From positions 12,746-21,209 of the forward strand of contig NZ_ML142884.1 of the NCBI RefSeq assembly GCF_004138495.1: DNA of 8,464 nt. Direction: 5' to 3'. Positions within the stretch are counted from its first letter, which is position 1, and every line of letters begins with the position of its first letter. The notes beneath the pieces are model-generated. The model did no database searches. It worked only from the letters and a program-made list of their open reading frames with translations, and had not been told where the DNA came from. Below, piece after piece: positions 1 to 6,211 of the stretch. The stretch comes from Phytoactinopolyspora endophytica. Its GTDB lineage: Bacteria; Actinomycetota; Actinomycetes; Jiangellales; Jiangellaceae. The translations under genes were made by a program, and so were the position numbers.

Positions 1-693
1 CTCGAAGCGATAGTCCGGGAGCGCCGGATCAGCGTCGTCTACCTGATACCCACCGTGCATAACCCGCTGGGGTTCGTGCTGGATTTCGAGTCGCGGGTAC
101 GTATCGCTGCACTTGCGCGCAGGCACGACTTCGTCATTATCGAAGATGCCACCTACTCGTTTTTGGACTCCGCGGCGCCCCCACCGATACAGACATTCGC
201 ACCGGAACGCACCGTCTACGTCGGGAGTTTCTCGAAGAACCTCGCCACCGGTCTGCGCGCCGGGTACCTGGTGGCACCTGACACCTACTGCACCTGGCTG
301 GCCCGGGCGCTTCGGGCCACCAGTTGGGGGACAAGTTCCCTGTCGACGGCGCTCGTCACCAGATGGCTTCGCGACGGCACCGTCACCCGCCTGGAGAAAG
401 CCCGGCGCGAGGATGCACAGCAACGCCAGACTGTCGCACGAAGAGCCCTGGACGGGTTCGACTATTTCGCTCACCCGACCTCGTACTCCGGCTGGCTCCA
501 ACTGCCCGAGGAGGTCCGTAGCGACCAAGCCGCCCACCGCCTTGCTCAAGCAGGTGTCCTCGTCTCGACCGGTGACGCGTTCGCGACCGGGGCCCGAACG
601 CCCAACGCCATCCGCATCGCGCTCGCCAACCCCAGCATTTCCGAACTTCCCGAGTTGCTCGACCGCTGCCGCAACGTCCTCATCGAACGCTGA
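1..693 (+). CDS. PLP-dependent aminotransferase-fold protein, 3' part (probably a MocR-type regulator)
   Basis: The reading frame is open from base 1 and ends at TGA 691-693, giving the last 230 residues of a gene whose start lies outside the window. It shows the fold-type I aminotransferase signatures in order: an HNPLG loop at residues 20-24 (Asn21 contacts the PLP ring oxygen), IIEDATYS at 46-53 (Asp49 pairs with the pyridine nitrogen), GSFSKNLATGLRAGY at 75-89 with Lys79 as the Schiff-base lysine and Arg86 as the phosphate contact, and RIALANPS at 205-212 with Arg205 as the likely substrate carboxylate anchor. All catalytic residues are present. The style of the C-terminal half matches proteins in which this domain follows a GntR winged helix (MocR family), which usually act as regulators, but a plain aminotransferase cannot be excluded because the N-terminus is not visible. 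No frame damage is seen, unlike several neighbours. Confidence 0.85.
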   Translation, partial: LEAIVRERRISVVYLIPTVHNPLGFVLDFESRVRIAALARRHDFVIIEDATYSFLDSAAPPPIQTFAPERTVYVGSFSKNLATGLRAGYLVAPDTYCTWLARALRATSWGTSSLSTALVTRWLRDGTVTRLEKARREDAQQRQTVARRALDGFDYFAHPTSYSGWLQLPEEVRSDQAAHRLAQAGVLVSTGDAFATGARTPNAIRIALANPSISELPELLDRCRNVLIER

Positions 694-788
694 CGAACGG
701 CCCTGCTTCGCGTCGGCCAGAGCTGAAGTCACCTCCGGACTCCGGCCAATTACGCCAACTGGTCATTCACCGAGACATTGACGCTCGC

Positions 789-1095
789 TCAAGATCGCGC
801 CACGGTCCAGAGGTCGAGACCCATCGGCGAATCGAGCGGAATATCGCCCGTATCGATAATCGCCCGGGCCTGCGGCTGCAACAGCCTGATCAGCTCGCCA
901 GTCTCGCTGCTGCTGAGGCCAGCGAGCCCATCGCTGGCGAGGTCGTCGGTGAGGTCCTCGATTTCCTGCTTCACCCGGACACCTTCCTCGGTCAGGCCGT
1001 GACCGGTGGCCAGGCCCCTGGCCTGAAGCGACGGCGTGAACCGGCTCTAGTAGCCCCCAGAGCTGCCGCACGACATTGCGCCTCGTAGTCATCAT
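789..1095 (-). pseudogene. SCO6745/SalK-like protein remnant with large internal deletion
   Basis: Reading leftwards from ATG 1095, the first residues include RQLWGLLEPVHAV, which resembles the conserved opening of the SCO6745/SalK-like family (W-x-LLEPVHAV). The homology stops at about 1030. In a different frame from about 1020 to the TGA at 789-791, the text reads RGLATGHGLTEEG, then EIEDLTDDLA, then ELIRLLQPQARAIIDTGDIP. This matches the C-terminal helix-turn-helix-like end of the same family. Family members are usually about 270-290 residues, so roughly 170-190 residues from the middle are gone and the two ends no longer share a frame. A 6-bp perfect inverted repeat lies at the join (1008-1023). 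The family assignment rests on remembered motifs, not a search. The product is almost certainly non-functional. Confidence 0.65.
1008..1023. repeat. Inverted repeat at the SalK-like deletion join
   Basis: GGCCAG, spacer GCCC, then CTGGCC form a perfect 6-bp inverted repeat exactly where the N-terminal and C-terminal parts of the SalK-like remnant meet. Such hairpins can promote replication slippage, so it may mark how the deletion arose, but short GC palindromes are common in this base composition. Confidence 0.4.
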
Positions 1096-1315
1096 CCGTT
1101 ACTACGCCCAAGCTGCGGCGACTCGCCATGCGCTAGATCACACCAACATGTGCAACGCTGGCGACCAACGCCCGACTTCTCCGCGGTCACGCACCGCTGC
1201 GGCGTCAACGTCTTGCCCCGCAACATCTAGTAGGCACCCTAGGGTGGTCCTGACGTGCCACAATACGAACCGCTCCGTCTTGCTCGATGGACCAACCGTG
1301 CACGCCTAGCAGGCG
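1096..1315. other. Intergenic stretch with no recognised feature
   Basis: This 220-bp stretch has several TAG stops in different frames, and no translation that I recognise. A 77-codon open frame on the plus strand (1076-1309) has an unnatural Ser/Thr/Arg-rich composition and overlaps the SalK-like remnant antisense, so I do not call it a gene. No RNA gene or convincing hairpin terminator was seen. Confidence 0.4.
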
Positions 1316-1870
1316 TCATCGAGAAGTGGGACCGGAGCTTGACGAGCATGGTGTTGGTCTCGGTCTCATCGACAGCAGCCAGTTGCTACCCCCAACGGCG
1401 TGGGCGGTACTCGTAGTGGACTGGGATCTCGGATGGGTGTAGGGGCGCTCTACGACCGGTCCGATCTTGTCTGGGGTGATGCGTTCGTTCTCGAGTTCTT
1501 CGACGACGGTGCGGGCGAATCGGAGGTCGCCCTTGTCAGCAAGGTCATCGATGAGCCGATTCACGAGCGCCTCGAGGCGACTGTTCTCGGCTTCGGCAGC
1601 GGCCAGGCGTTCCTGCAGGGTAATCGCACGGTGGCCGCACCATTGGCGCAGCAGTTCGTGCACTGGCCGGTAGTAGGTGCGATACCACTCGTACTCCCAC
1701 TCGGGAGAAGCAACCGAATCGTCGCTGCCACGGCCCCCGAGCCTGGTGCGGCCACGCTTGCACCTGTCTCGGAGCTCCTTCTCCTTCTCGATGACTGCGT
1801 CCAGGACAGGCATCGGATTGATTCGACAGGCGTGCTCAGCGAGCAGCATGGTCCCTTCCGCGGACAGCAT
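1316..1870 (-). CDS. Unrecognised protein with a central coiled coil
   Basis: I do not recognise this protein. From ATG 1870 it would be 184 residues; other starts in frame are GTG 1876, ATG 1849 and TTG 1957. No start has a convincing ribosome binding site. TTG 1957 is unlikely because that stretch is the antisense of the desaturase remnant. Visible are a charged, Glu/Lys/Arg-rich first half, an aromatic cluster EWEYEWYRTYY, and then about 30 residues with heptad spacing (LQERLAAAEAENSRLEALVNR) suggesting a coiled coil and possible dimer formation. There is no signal peptide or membrane segment. Third-position GC is high up to about base 1440, supporting this strand as coding. The last ~40 residues turn Ser/Thr/Pro-rich, which may mean a frameshift near the end. 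Given the decay around it, the gene may be truncated at its 5' end at the join with the desaturase fragment. Confidence 0.45.
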   Translation of the reverse strand: MLSAEGTMLLAEHACRINPMPVLDAVIEKEKELRDRCKRGRTRLGGRGSDDSVASPEWEYEWYRTYYRPVHELLRQWCGHRAITLQERLAAAEAENSRLEALVNRLIDDLADKGDLRFARTVVEELENERITPDKIGPVVERPYTHPRSQSTTSTAHAVGGSNWLLSMRPRPTPCSSSSGPTSR

Positions 1871-1879
1871 CGTCACGTC

Positions 1880-2215
1880 GGTGGCGCCTTCGCGCCCAAT
1901 CATGTCGGCATGCCGATCGTCCCACCCGACATGAAGATTGATTTTCTGCGGCGCCAAGTCCTGATGTCGCGCAACATCGCCGGAAGAAGTTCGTCCACTT
2001 CGCCATGGGTGGACTTAACTACCAGATCGAGCACCCTTCTCATCCCCGTCCCAACCTACACAAAGCACAAGCCCTCGCTAGAGAGCACTGCGTCAAGCAC
2101 GACATCACCTACACCGAAACCAGCTTCGTCGGCGCCTACCGCGCGATCGTCCAGTACCTCAACACCCACACCGCCACCGACCCGTTCCGGTGCCCACTCG
2201 CCGCCCTGCCGGGCA
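1880..2215 (+). pseudogene. Membrane fatty-acid desaturase, C-terminal remnant
   Basis: Starting at about 1880 the plus strand reads GGAFAPNHVGMPIV and then DFLRRQVLMSRNIAG. After a shift of one base near 1981-1987 it reads KFVHFAMGGLNYQIEH, PRPNLHKAQALAREHC and ITYTETSFVGAYRAIVQYL, ending near TDPFRCPLAA. These are the conserved C-terminal blocks of actinobacterial acyl-lipid/acyl-CoA desaturases, which use three His boxes to bind a di-iron centre. Most of the protein, including the first two His boxes and the membrane helices, is missing. The final box, normally QIEHHLFPSMPRPN, is shortened to QIEHPSHPRPN, losing the second iron-binding His. No proper stop survives: the frame runs into the regulator gene and ends at 2349. 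In many actinobacteria such a gene sits beside a DesK/DesR-like pair, as this remnant does. Confidence 0.85.
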
Positions 2216-2278
2216 TAAGCACTTACGGCGCTAGGCAAAGGCCACGAAACTGCGCACATAACTGCGATACTGACGCCC

Positions 2279-2884
2279 GTGATCGAGGTGCTGATAGCGG
2301 AGGACCAGCACATGATGCGGGGTGCCCTCGTCGCCTTGCTCAACCTTGAACCAGACATCGATGTGGTGTCGGAGGTCTCCACGGGCGAGGAAATCATCCC
2401 GGCCATCCGAAAACTGCACCCAGATGTCGCGATCATTGATATCGACCTGCCAGGCCGTGACGGGCTGAGCGTTGCGGCCGAGATCCATGAGGCGAAGCTC
2501 TCCGCCCACACCCTCATCCTGACCAATCTGAGCCGCCCGGGCACGATTCGACGCGCGCTCGACGCTCGGGTGGACGGCTACCTGCTCAAGGACGCTCCGC
2601 CCGACAAGCTAGCCAATGCCGTGCGTCGGATCGCCGCAGGTAGCCGGGTCGTGGACAACGACCTCGCGGCCGCCGCCTGGAGGGCCGACGAGTGCCCGCT
2701 GACCGACCGCGAACTCTCCGTACTCCGGCTAGCCGCCGGCGGTGACGACATCCCAGAGATCGCCGAGAACCTGTTCCTGTCGCCCGGCACAGTGCGCAAC
2801 TACCTAACTGCAGCGGTAACCAAGCTCGACGCCCGCAACCGTGTCGATGCGATCCGCATCGCCACCGACGCCGGGTGGCTGTAA
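2279..2884 (+). CDS. DesR-like response regulator (NarL/LuxR family)
   Basis: This is an intact 201-residue regulator starting at GTG 2279, the start that gives a complete receiver domain (IEVLIAEDQHMMRGAL). The receiver spans about residues 1-118, with acidic Glu8/Asp9, phospho-acceptor Asp54 in AIIDIDLPGRDG, Thr82 and Lys104 in YLLKDAP. A LuxR-type helix-turn-helix follows at about 138-200: LTDRELSVLRLAAGG, then IAENLFLSPGTVRNYL. Length and layout fit the DesR/NarL class, which is phosphorylated by HisKA_3 kinases and binds DNA as a dimer. No clear Shine-Dalgarno precedes the GTG; with the desaturase remnant running into it, it may once have been translated by coupling from that gene. It ends 4 bp from the stop of the kinase gene, which faces it. 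Its natural partner is presumably that kinase; its DNA targets are unknown. Confidence 0.9.
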   Translation: MIEVLIAEDQHMMRGALVALLNLEPDIDVVSEVSTGEEIIPAIRKLHPDVAIIDIDLPGRDGLSVAAEIHEAKLSAHTLILTNLSRPGTIRRALDARVDGYLLKDAPPDKLANAVRRIAAGSRVVDNDLAAAAWRADECPLTDRELSVLRLAAGGDDIPEIAENLFLSPGTVRNYLTAAVTKLDARNRVDAIRIATDAGWL

Positions 2885-2888
2885 TTAC

Positions 2889-4874
2889 CTAGCCGGTGCC
2901 ACTCAGCGGGACAGTGGCGCGCAAGCGGTACTGTCCGTCTGGCGCCACCCCACTGGTGAGGCGCCCGTCCACCCGGCTGAGGCGGTGAATCAGGTTGCGC
3001 ACGCCGCTTCCACCGCTGCCGAGTTGTTCGCGGAGCTGCTCGGTAAGCACACCATCGTTGGCAATCTCCAGATCCAGCGCATTCGATGTCCTCGTCAACG
3101 TGATCTGACACTTGTTGGCCTTGCTGTGCCGCAGAACGTTGGTGGCGCCCTCCCGAATCACGGCAGCTAAAACACTGGACAATGGCTCCGGCACGTCGAT
3201 GCCGGCCCCGACGATCTCCACCTCGACTTGTGCCGAGGTCAGCAACGCACGCGCAGACCTCAGCTCTTCGTCGAGCCGGAGGTCTCGCTCGCCATCGGCC
3301 ACAGAACGTACGTCGCCGAGCGCTTGGCGGGAGAGAACCGAGATCTCGGCTAGCTCGGTCGTCGCTCGGCCGGGATCGCCAATCGCCAGCTTGTTGGCGA
3401 GCTCGGCCTTCAGGGTGATGGCCGACAAGCCGAGACCGAGCAGGTCGTGGACATCTCGGGCGAGCCGCCAACGTTCCTCGTGCACTGCGGTGTCGGAGAG
3501 CTGGCGCTGCGTCTCCTGCAGGTCGACTACGAGCATCCCCAGCCAGGTCATCCCGTAGGTAGCCACCACGGCGGTAAGTGACCACTCGACCACAAAGAAG
3601 GTGGGGGCTACGTCCTCGATCAAGGGGTGACCGACGAGGACGAAGCTTTCCCACCAGGGGTCGGTCGGCGCGTAGATCCATCCCACGCTGACGAGCACAC
3701 CGACCGCAATCGGTACCGAGATAGCGAGCCTCAGCAGCACCAACGCGTTGGCAGCGAGCAGCGCCGGCATCGTTAGCCACAACCCGCCGTACTGAGCCAC
3801 GGCCACATAGATGATCACTGCTTGCGCAGCGAGCACGCCCAGGGCCAGAACCGGTTGCCGCTGGTGCGGCGGCCGAATGACGTAGCGAGCCTGGAGGCTC
3901 AGGATCACCGTCAGGTAGACACAGGTCGCAGCCGTTGCCGAAGCGTTTCGTAGGAACAGCGACTGCTCGGAGATGATGAGGGCTCCGAAACATAAGAATA
4001 CGACCAGCACCGCCACACCCGCCAGACGCATGGTCGCCGGCGCCACTCGATCAGGGCGATCGCGGGCATCGCCTACCTCGTCAATGTCGTCTGCCGACAG
4101 CGATCGAACTTGACCGAGGGCGTTGCGACTAGTCGCGACTAGCTCGGTGATCTCAGACCGCACCTGCCCGGCATCGGCCTGTATGGCTCCGGCGAGGGCT
4201 GGCGTGATGCGCTGCGCGGTCGACCCGATCGCGGAAAGCTGGACCCCAACTCGTTCTCGCAACTCCTGGGAGAACCGCAGCCGCTCCTGAGTAGCTGCCA
4301 GTCGGGCCACCTCGTCGCGGGTTCGGTGAATCGCGCCCGCCACGTCCGCCAGCCGAGTCAGGCCGTACACGGTCACGCCGGTCATCAGTGTCGTAATGCT
4401 AAAGAAGGCCGCGGTATATCCCTGATTATCGATCGAGACGCCCCCAGGTTCGCCGACGAAGCCACCCAGTGCACCGATGCTGAGCACGGCTGCCAACGCG
4501 AGCGGAACTGCTGATCTAGGGCGGAGGAGCAGGAGGGCCGAACCAACGAAGATCCCAGGCACGCCGAGCCACCACGAGTAGTGCAGAAAGGGCAGAAATG
4601 CCAGCACTGCTTGCGTGGCCAGCAGGGTCACTACGACATGCGGACGGTGCGACCGCTGCGCCGGGCGGAAGAACCAGAGCTGAAGGCCGACGAGCGCCGC
4701 GAGGTAGCCCGCCCCTACTGTCAGTTCACCCCAGGAGTCGGAGCGGTTCAGCACGCGGCCGAAACCCACAAACCACAGACACACCAGAAAGGTCGCCAGG
4801 AAACCGCTGGCAAGTGTCTGCACACGATCGGTGCGTAGCTGGCGGCGAATTACTCGGGCAACCCAGGAGCTCAT
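2889..4874 (-). CDS. Tandem DesK-like sensor histidine kinase with a pseudo-DHp domain
   Basis: The protein is 661 residues from ATG 4874, chosen because GGAGG lies 10 bases upstream; an in-frame GTG at 4925 would add 17 residues. It holds two successive modules. Module 1 has about six hydrophobic segments (roughly 23-173), then a coiled stretch and a HisKA_3-like helix pair (about 196-262). There the motif reads ELRERVG, so Arg206 stands where the phospho-accepting His should be, and no ATPase domain follows. Module 2 has about six further membrane segments (roughly 282-449), then a genuine HisKA_3 motif ARDVHDLLG with His476. A HATPase_c domain follows, with N-box REGATNVLRHSKA (Glu575, Asn579), IANDG (Asp607) and a glycine loop GSGGSGVRNL. 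DesK-type kinases sense membrane state and phosphorylate NarL-type regulators; the facing regulator at 2279-2884 is the likely partner. Both modules look well preserved. Confidence 0.88.
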   Translation of the reverse strand: MSSWVARVIRRQLRTDRVQTLASGFLATFLVCLWFVGFGRVLNRSDSWGELTVGAGYLAALVGLQLWFFRPAQRSHRPHVVVTLLATQAVLAFLPFLHYSWWLGVPGIFVGSALLLLRPRSAVPLALAAVLSIGALGGFVGEPGGVSIDNQGYTAAFFSITTLMTGVTVYGLTRLADVAGAIHRTRDEVARLAATQERLRFSQELRERVGVQLSAIGSTAQRITPALAGAIQADAGQVRSEITELVATSRNALGQVRSLSADDIDEVGDARDRPDRVAPATMRLAGVAVLVVFLCFGALIISEQSLFLRNASATAATCVYLTVILSLQARYVIRPPHQRQPVLALGVLAAQAVIIYVAVAQYGGLWLTMPALLAANALVLLRLAISVPIAVGVLVSVGWIYAPTDPWWESFVLVGHPLIEDVAPTFFVVEWSLTAVVATYGMTWLGMLVVDLQETQRQLSDTAVHEERWRLARDVHDLLGLGLSAITLKAELANKLAIGDPGRATTELAEISVLSRQALGDVRSVADGERDLRLDEELRSARALLTSAQVEVEIVGAGIDVPEPLSSVLAAVIREGATNVLRHSKANKCQITLTRTSNALDLEIANDGVLTEQLREQLGSGGSGVRNLIHRLSRVDGRLTSGVAPDGQYRLRATVPLSGTG

Positions 4875-4884
4875 CGTCTCAGTA

Positions 4885-4889
4885 CCTCC
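4885..4889 (-). promoter_or_regulatory. Ribosome binding site of the sensor kinase
   Basis: On the minus strand GGAGG ends 10 bases before ATG 4874. The alternative GTG at 4925 has no comparable site, so this favours the shorter 661-residue protein. Confidence 0.6.
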
Positions 4890-4914
4890 GGCTCGGCTCG
4901 GATCGAGGTCGAGT

Positions 4915-4953
4915 CTAGAGAACACGGCGACTGGCTCGATGTGAAAAATTCAT
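4915..4953 (-). CDS. Possible 12-residue leader peptide ahead of the kinase
   Basis: On the minus strand a perfect GGAGGAG (4956-4962) is followed after 2 bases by ATG 4953, opening a 12-codon frame MNFSHRASRRVL that ends in TAG at 4915-4917. It stops 40 bases before the kinase ATG. It could be a short leader peptide that tunes kinase translation, a chance match, or the front of a lost gene. The spacing of GGAGGAG to the ATG is tight, although its first GGAG portion sits 5 bases away. Nothing in the peptide suggests a function beyond a basic character. Confidence 0.3.
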   Translation of the reverse strand: MNFSHRASRRVL

Positions 4954-5047
4954 GACTCCTCCATGGTCTGTGCACTAGCAGGCACTTGACGACGCTTGCG
5001 ACCTTGGGCTCGAGAGGCCATCAGGCAACCGACCTAAGGAGACGACG

Positions 5048-5527
5048 ATGACCGAGAGCTTCACCACGACATTCACCGTGGAGCGCACACCCGAGGAGGT
5101 GTCTGCGGCGATTAGCAAACCCCAGGTTTGGTGGAACCAGCTCATCGAGGGTAAGGCCGAGACGGTGGGCGATGAGTTCGGTTTTGACATGCCAGGTGTC
5201 CACCGCACTCGGATTCGTGTCGCCGAACTCGCCCCTGGGTGGCGGGTCGTCTGGCACGTCCTTGAGAATCACTTCAGTTTTGTCAACGACCAGGACGAGT
5301 GGGTCGGCACCGACATCGTGTACGACATCGCGGGCTCCGAGGACGGCACGACCGTCACCCTCACCCACGTCGGTCTGCTGCCACAGCACGAGTGCTATGA
5401 GGTGTGCTCAGGGGCGTGGGCTCACCACCTCAACGCCGGTCTACGAGCAATGCTCACCGGCGGTGACCCCGCGCCGATGACGGCCGAGCAAGCAGCCGCG
5501 ACCGCACGCGAATTCGCGAACCAGTAA
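5048..5527 (+). CDS. SRPBCC-fold protein of the AHSA1 type, copy 1
   Basis: This 159-residue soluble protein belongs to the SRPBCC (START/Bet v1-like) superfamily, AHSA1-type branch, whose members form a helix-grip cavity that binds hydrophobic ligands; most bacterial members have no known ligand. Supporting text in order: SFTTTFTVERTPEEV at the N-terminus, a WW pair near residue 28, HRTRIRVAELAPGWRVVWHV in the central strands, and LTHVGLLPQHECYEVCS before the long C-terminal helix. There is no signal peptide or membrane segment. The start is ATG 5048, preceded by AAGGAG (5036-5041) at 6-base spacing. It is divergent from the sensor kinase across about 170 bases, so the two could share a control region. 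A paralogue follows at 5671; by eye they are about 45% identical, with the C-terminus here slightly longer and rich in Ala. Confidence 0.88.
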   Translation: MTESFTTTFTVERTPEEVSAAISKPQVWWNQLIEGKAETVGDEFGFDMPGVHRTRIRVAELAPGWRVVWHVLENHFSFVNDQDEWVGTDIVYDIAGSEDGTTVTLTHVGLLPQHECYEVCSGAWAHHLNAGLRAMLTGGDPAPMTAEQAAATAREFANQ

Positions 5528-5573
5528 TCGGAGACATGGGGCTCTCGTCGCCCGACGCGGCGCCCGGAGCCTC

Positions 5574-5630
5574 ATGGCCGAAAAGTTCACCGTAGATGTC
5601 GATATCAGTCGATCTGCTTCGTCGGTAGAG
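5574..5630 (+). pseudogene. Possible N-terminal scrap of a third SRPBCC paralogue
   Basis: Between the two SRPBCC genes, GGAG (5566-5569) precedes ATG 5574, and the first residues read EKFTVDVDISRSASSVE. Aligned with the start of copy 1 (ESFTTTFTVERTPEEV), the E, FT, R and V positions and the hydrophobic pattern agree. The similarity ends by about 5630, and the frame then runs on out of frame over copy 2. It may be a truncated third copy, or coincidence in a short stretch. Confidence 0.3.
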
Positions 5631-5670
5631 CAAAGTCCACCACGAACAACACCAACCCAAGGAGGGCATC

Positions 5671-6123
5671 ATGAACGACAACAGCTACACCACCAGCTTC
5701 ACCGTCAACAACACCCCAGCCGAGGTTTTCGAGGCCATCACCAACCCCCGCGGCTGGTGGTCGGAGGAGATCGACGGTGGTACCGACACGATCGGCGACG
5801 TGTTCGTGTACTCATACGGCGACGCCCATCGCTGCTCGATGAAACTGACCGAGGCAGTCCCTGGCAAGAAAGTCGTCTGGCAAGTCCTGGAAAACTACTT
5901 CGGCCCTAACGAAGACCCGGAATGGAAAGACACCGAGATCGTCTTCGACATCTCGCAAACCGCTACAGGGACAGAGTTACGTTTCACTCACGTCGGATTG
6001 GTCCCCCAGTTCGAGTGCTACGACATTTGCTCGCAAGGATGGGGATCCTACATCGGCGGCAGCCTCCACAACCTAATCACCACCGGGCAAGGAACACCCA
6101 ATAAGAATGGCGCACGCCCGTAA
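5671..6123 (+). CDS. SRPBCC-fold protein of the AHSA1 type, copy 2
   Basis: This is a 150-residue paralogue of the gene at 5048. It shows SYTTSFTVNNTPAEVFEAI at the N-terminus, WW near residue 30, the strand text PGKKVVWQVLENYF, and RFTHVGLVPQFECYDICS followed by the C-terminal helix. This is the complete AHSA1-type domain with nothing added, so the protein is probably a small cytosolic ligand-binding protein; the ligand is unknown. The start at ATG 5671 has a near-ideal AAGGAGG (5659-5665) at 5-base spacing, implying strong translation. The 143-bp gap after copy 1 means it may have its own promoter, though none is evident. Tandem duplication followed by divergence is the simplest origin. Pairs of these proteins could form a heteromer, but nothing in the sequence shows that. 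Confidence 0.9.
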   Translation: MNDNSYTTSFTVNNTPAEVFEAITNPRGWWSEEIDGGTDTIGDVFVYSYGDAHRCSMKLTEAVPGKKVVWQVLENYFGPNEDPEWKDTEIVFDISQTATGTELRFTHVGLVPQFECYDICSQGWGSYIGGSLHNLITTGQGTPNKNGARP

Positions 6124-6211
6124 CAACCACGTCAGGTGGGCGTCTTCGCCACCAGGAGGTTAGGACCTTAACCAGCAAGATTGGCACACATTGACGATGG
6201 GGGTGCCCGGC

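Noticed and set aside
113..781. A 222-codon open frame on the plus strand
   Set aside because: It overlaps the aminotransferase in a second frame and has a Pro/Ser/Arg-rich product without motifs.
1270..1400. A minus-strand text (ETETNTMLVKLRSHFSMTPARRARL) vaguely like the end of a phage small terminase
   Set aside because: The resemblance is limited to a few residues (MTPA-x-R), there is no start codon context, and no other phage gene is present.
1400..2218. A 272-codon open frame on the plus strand
   Set aside because: Only its stretch from about 1880 to 1983 matches desaturase; the part before is the antisense of the coiled-coil gene and the part after about 1985 is a low-complexity Ser/Thr/Pro product of the wrong frame.
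2800..3993. A 397-codon open frame on the minus strand
   Set aside because: It lies in another frame of the sensor kinase and is Arg/Ala/Gly/Pro-rich with no family match, as expected for high-GC shadow frames.
4986..5014. TTGACG as a -35 box for SRPBCC copy 1
   Set aside because: The hexamer 17 bases downstream is CTCGAG, a poor -10 box, so a sigma-70-type promoter is not supported.
6152..6158. AGGAGG as the ribosome binding site of the LLM gene
   Set aside because: It is more than 30 bases before any in-frame start; no start codon lies at a usable distance.
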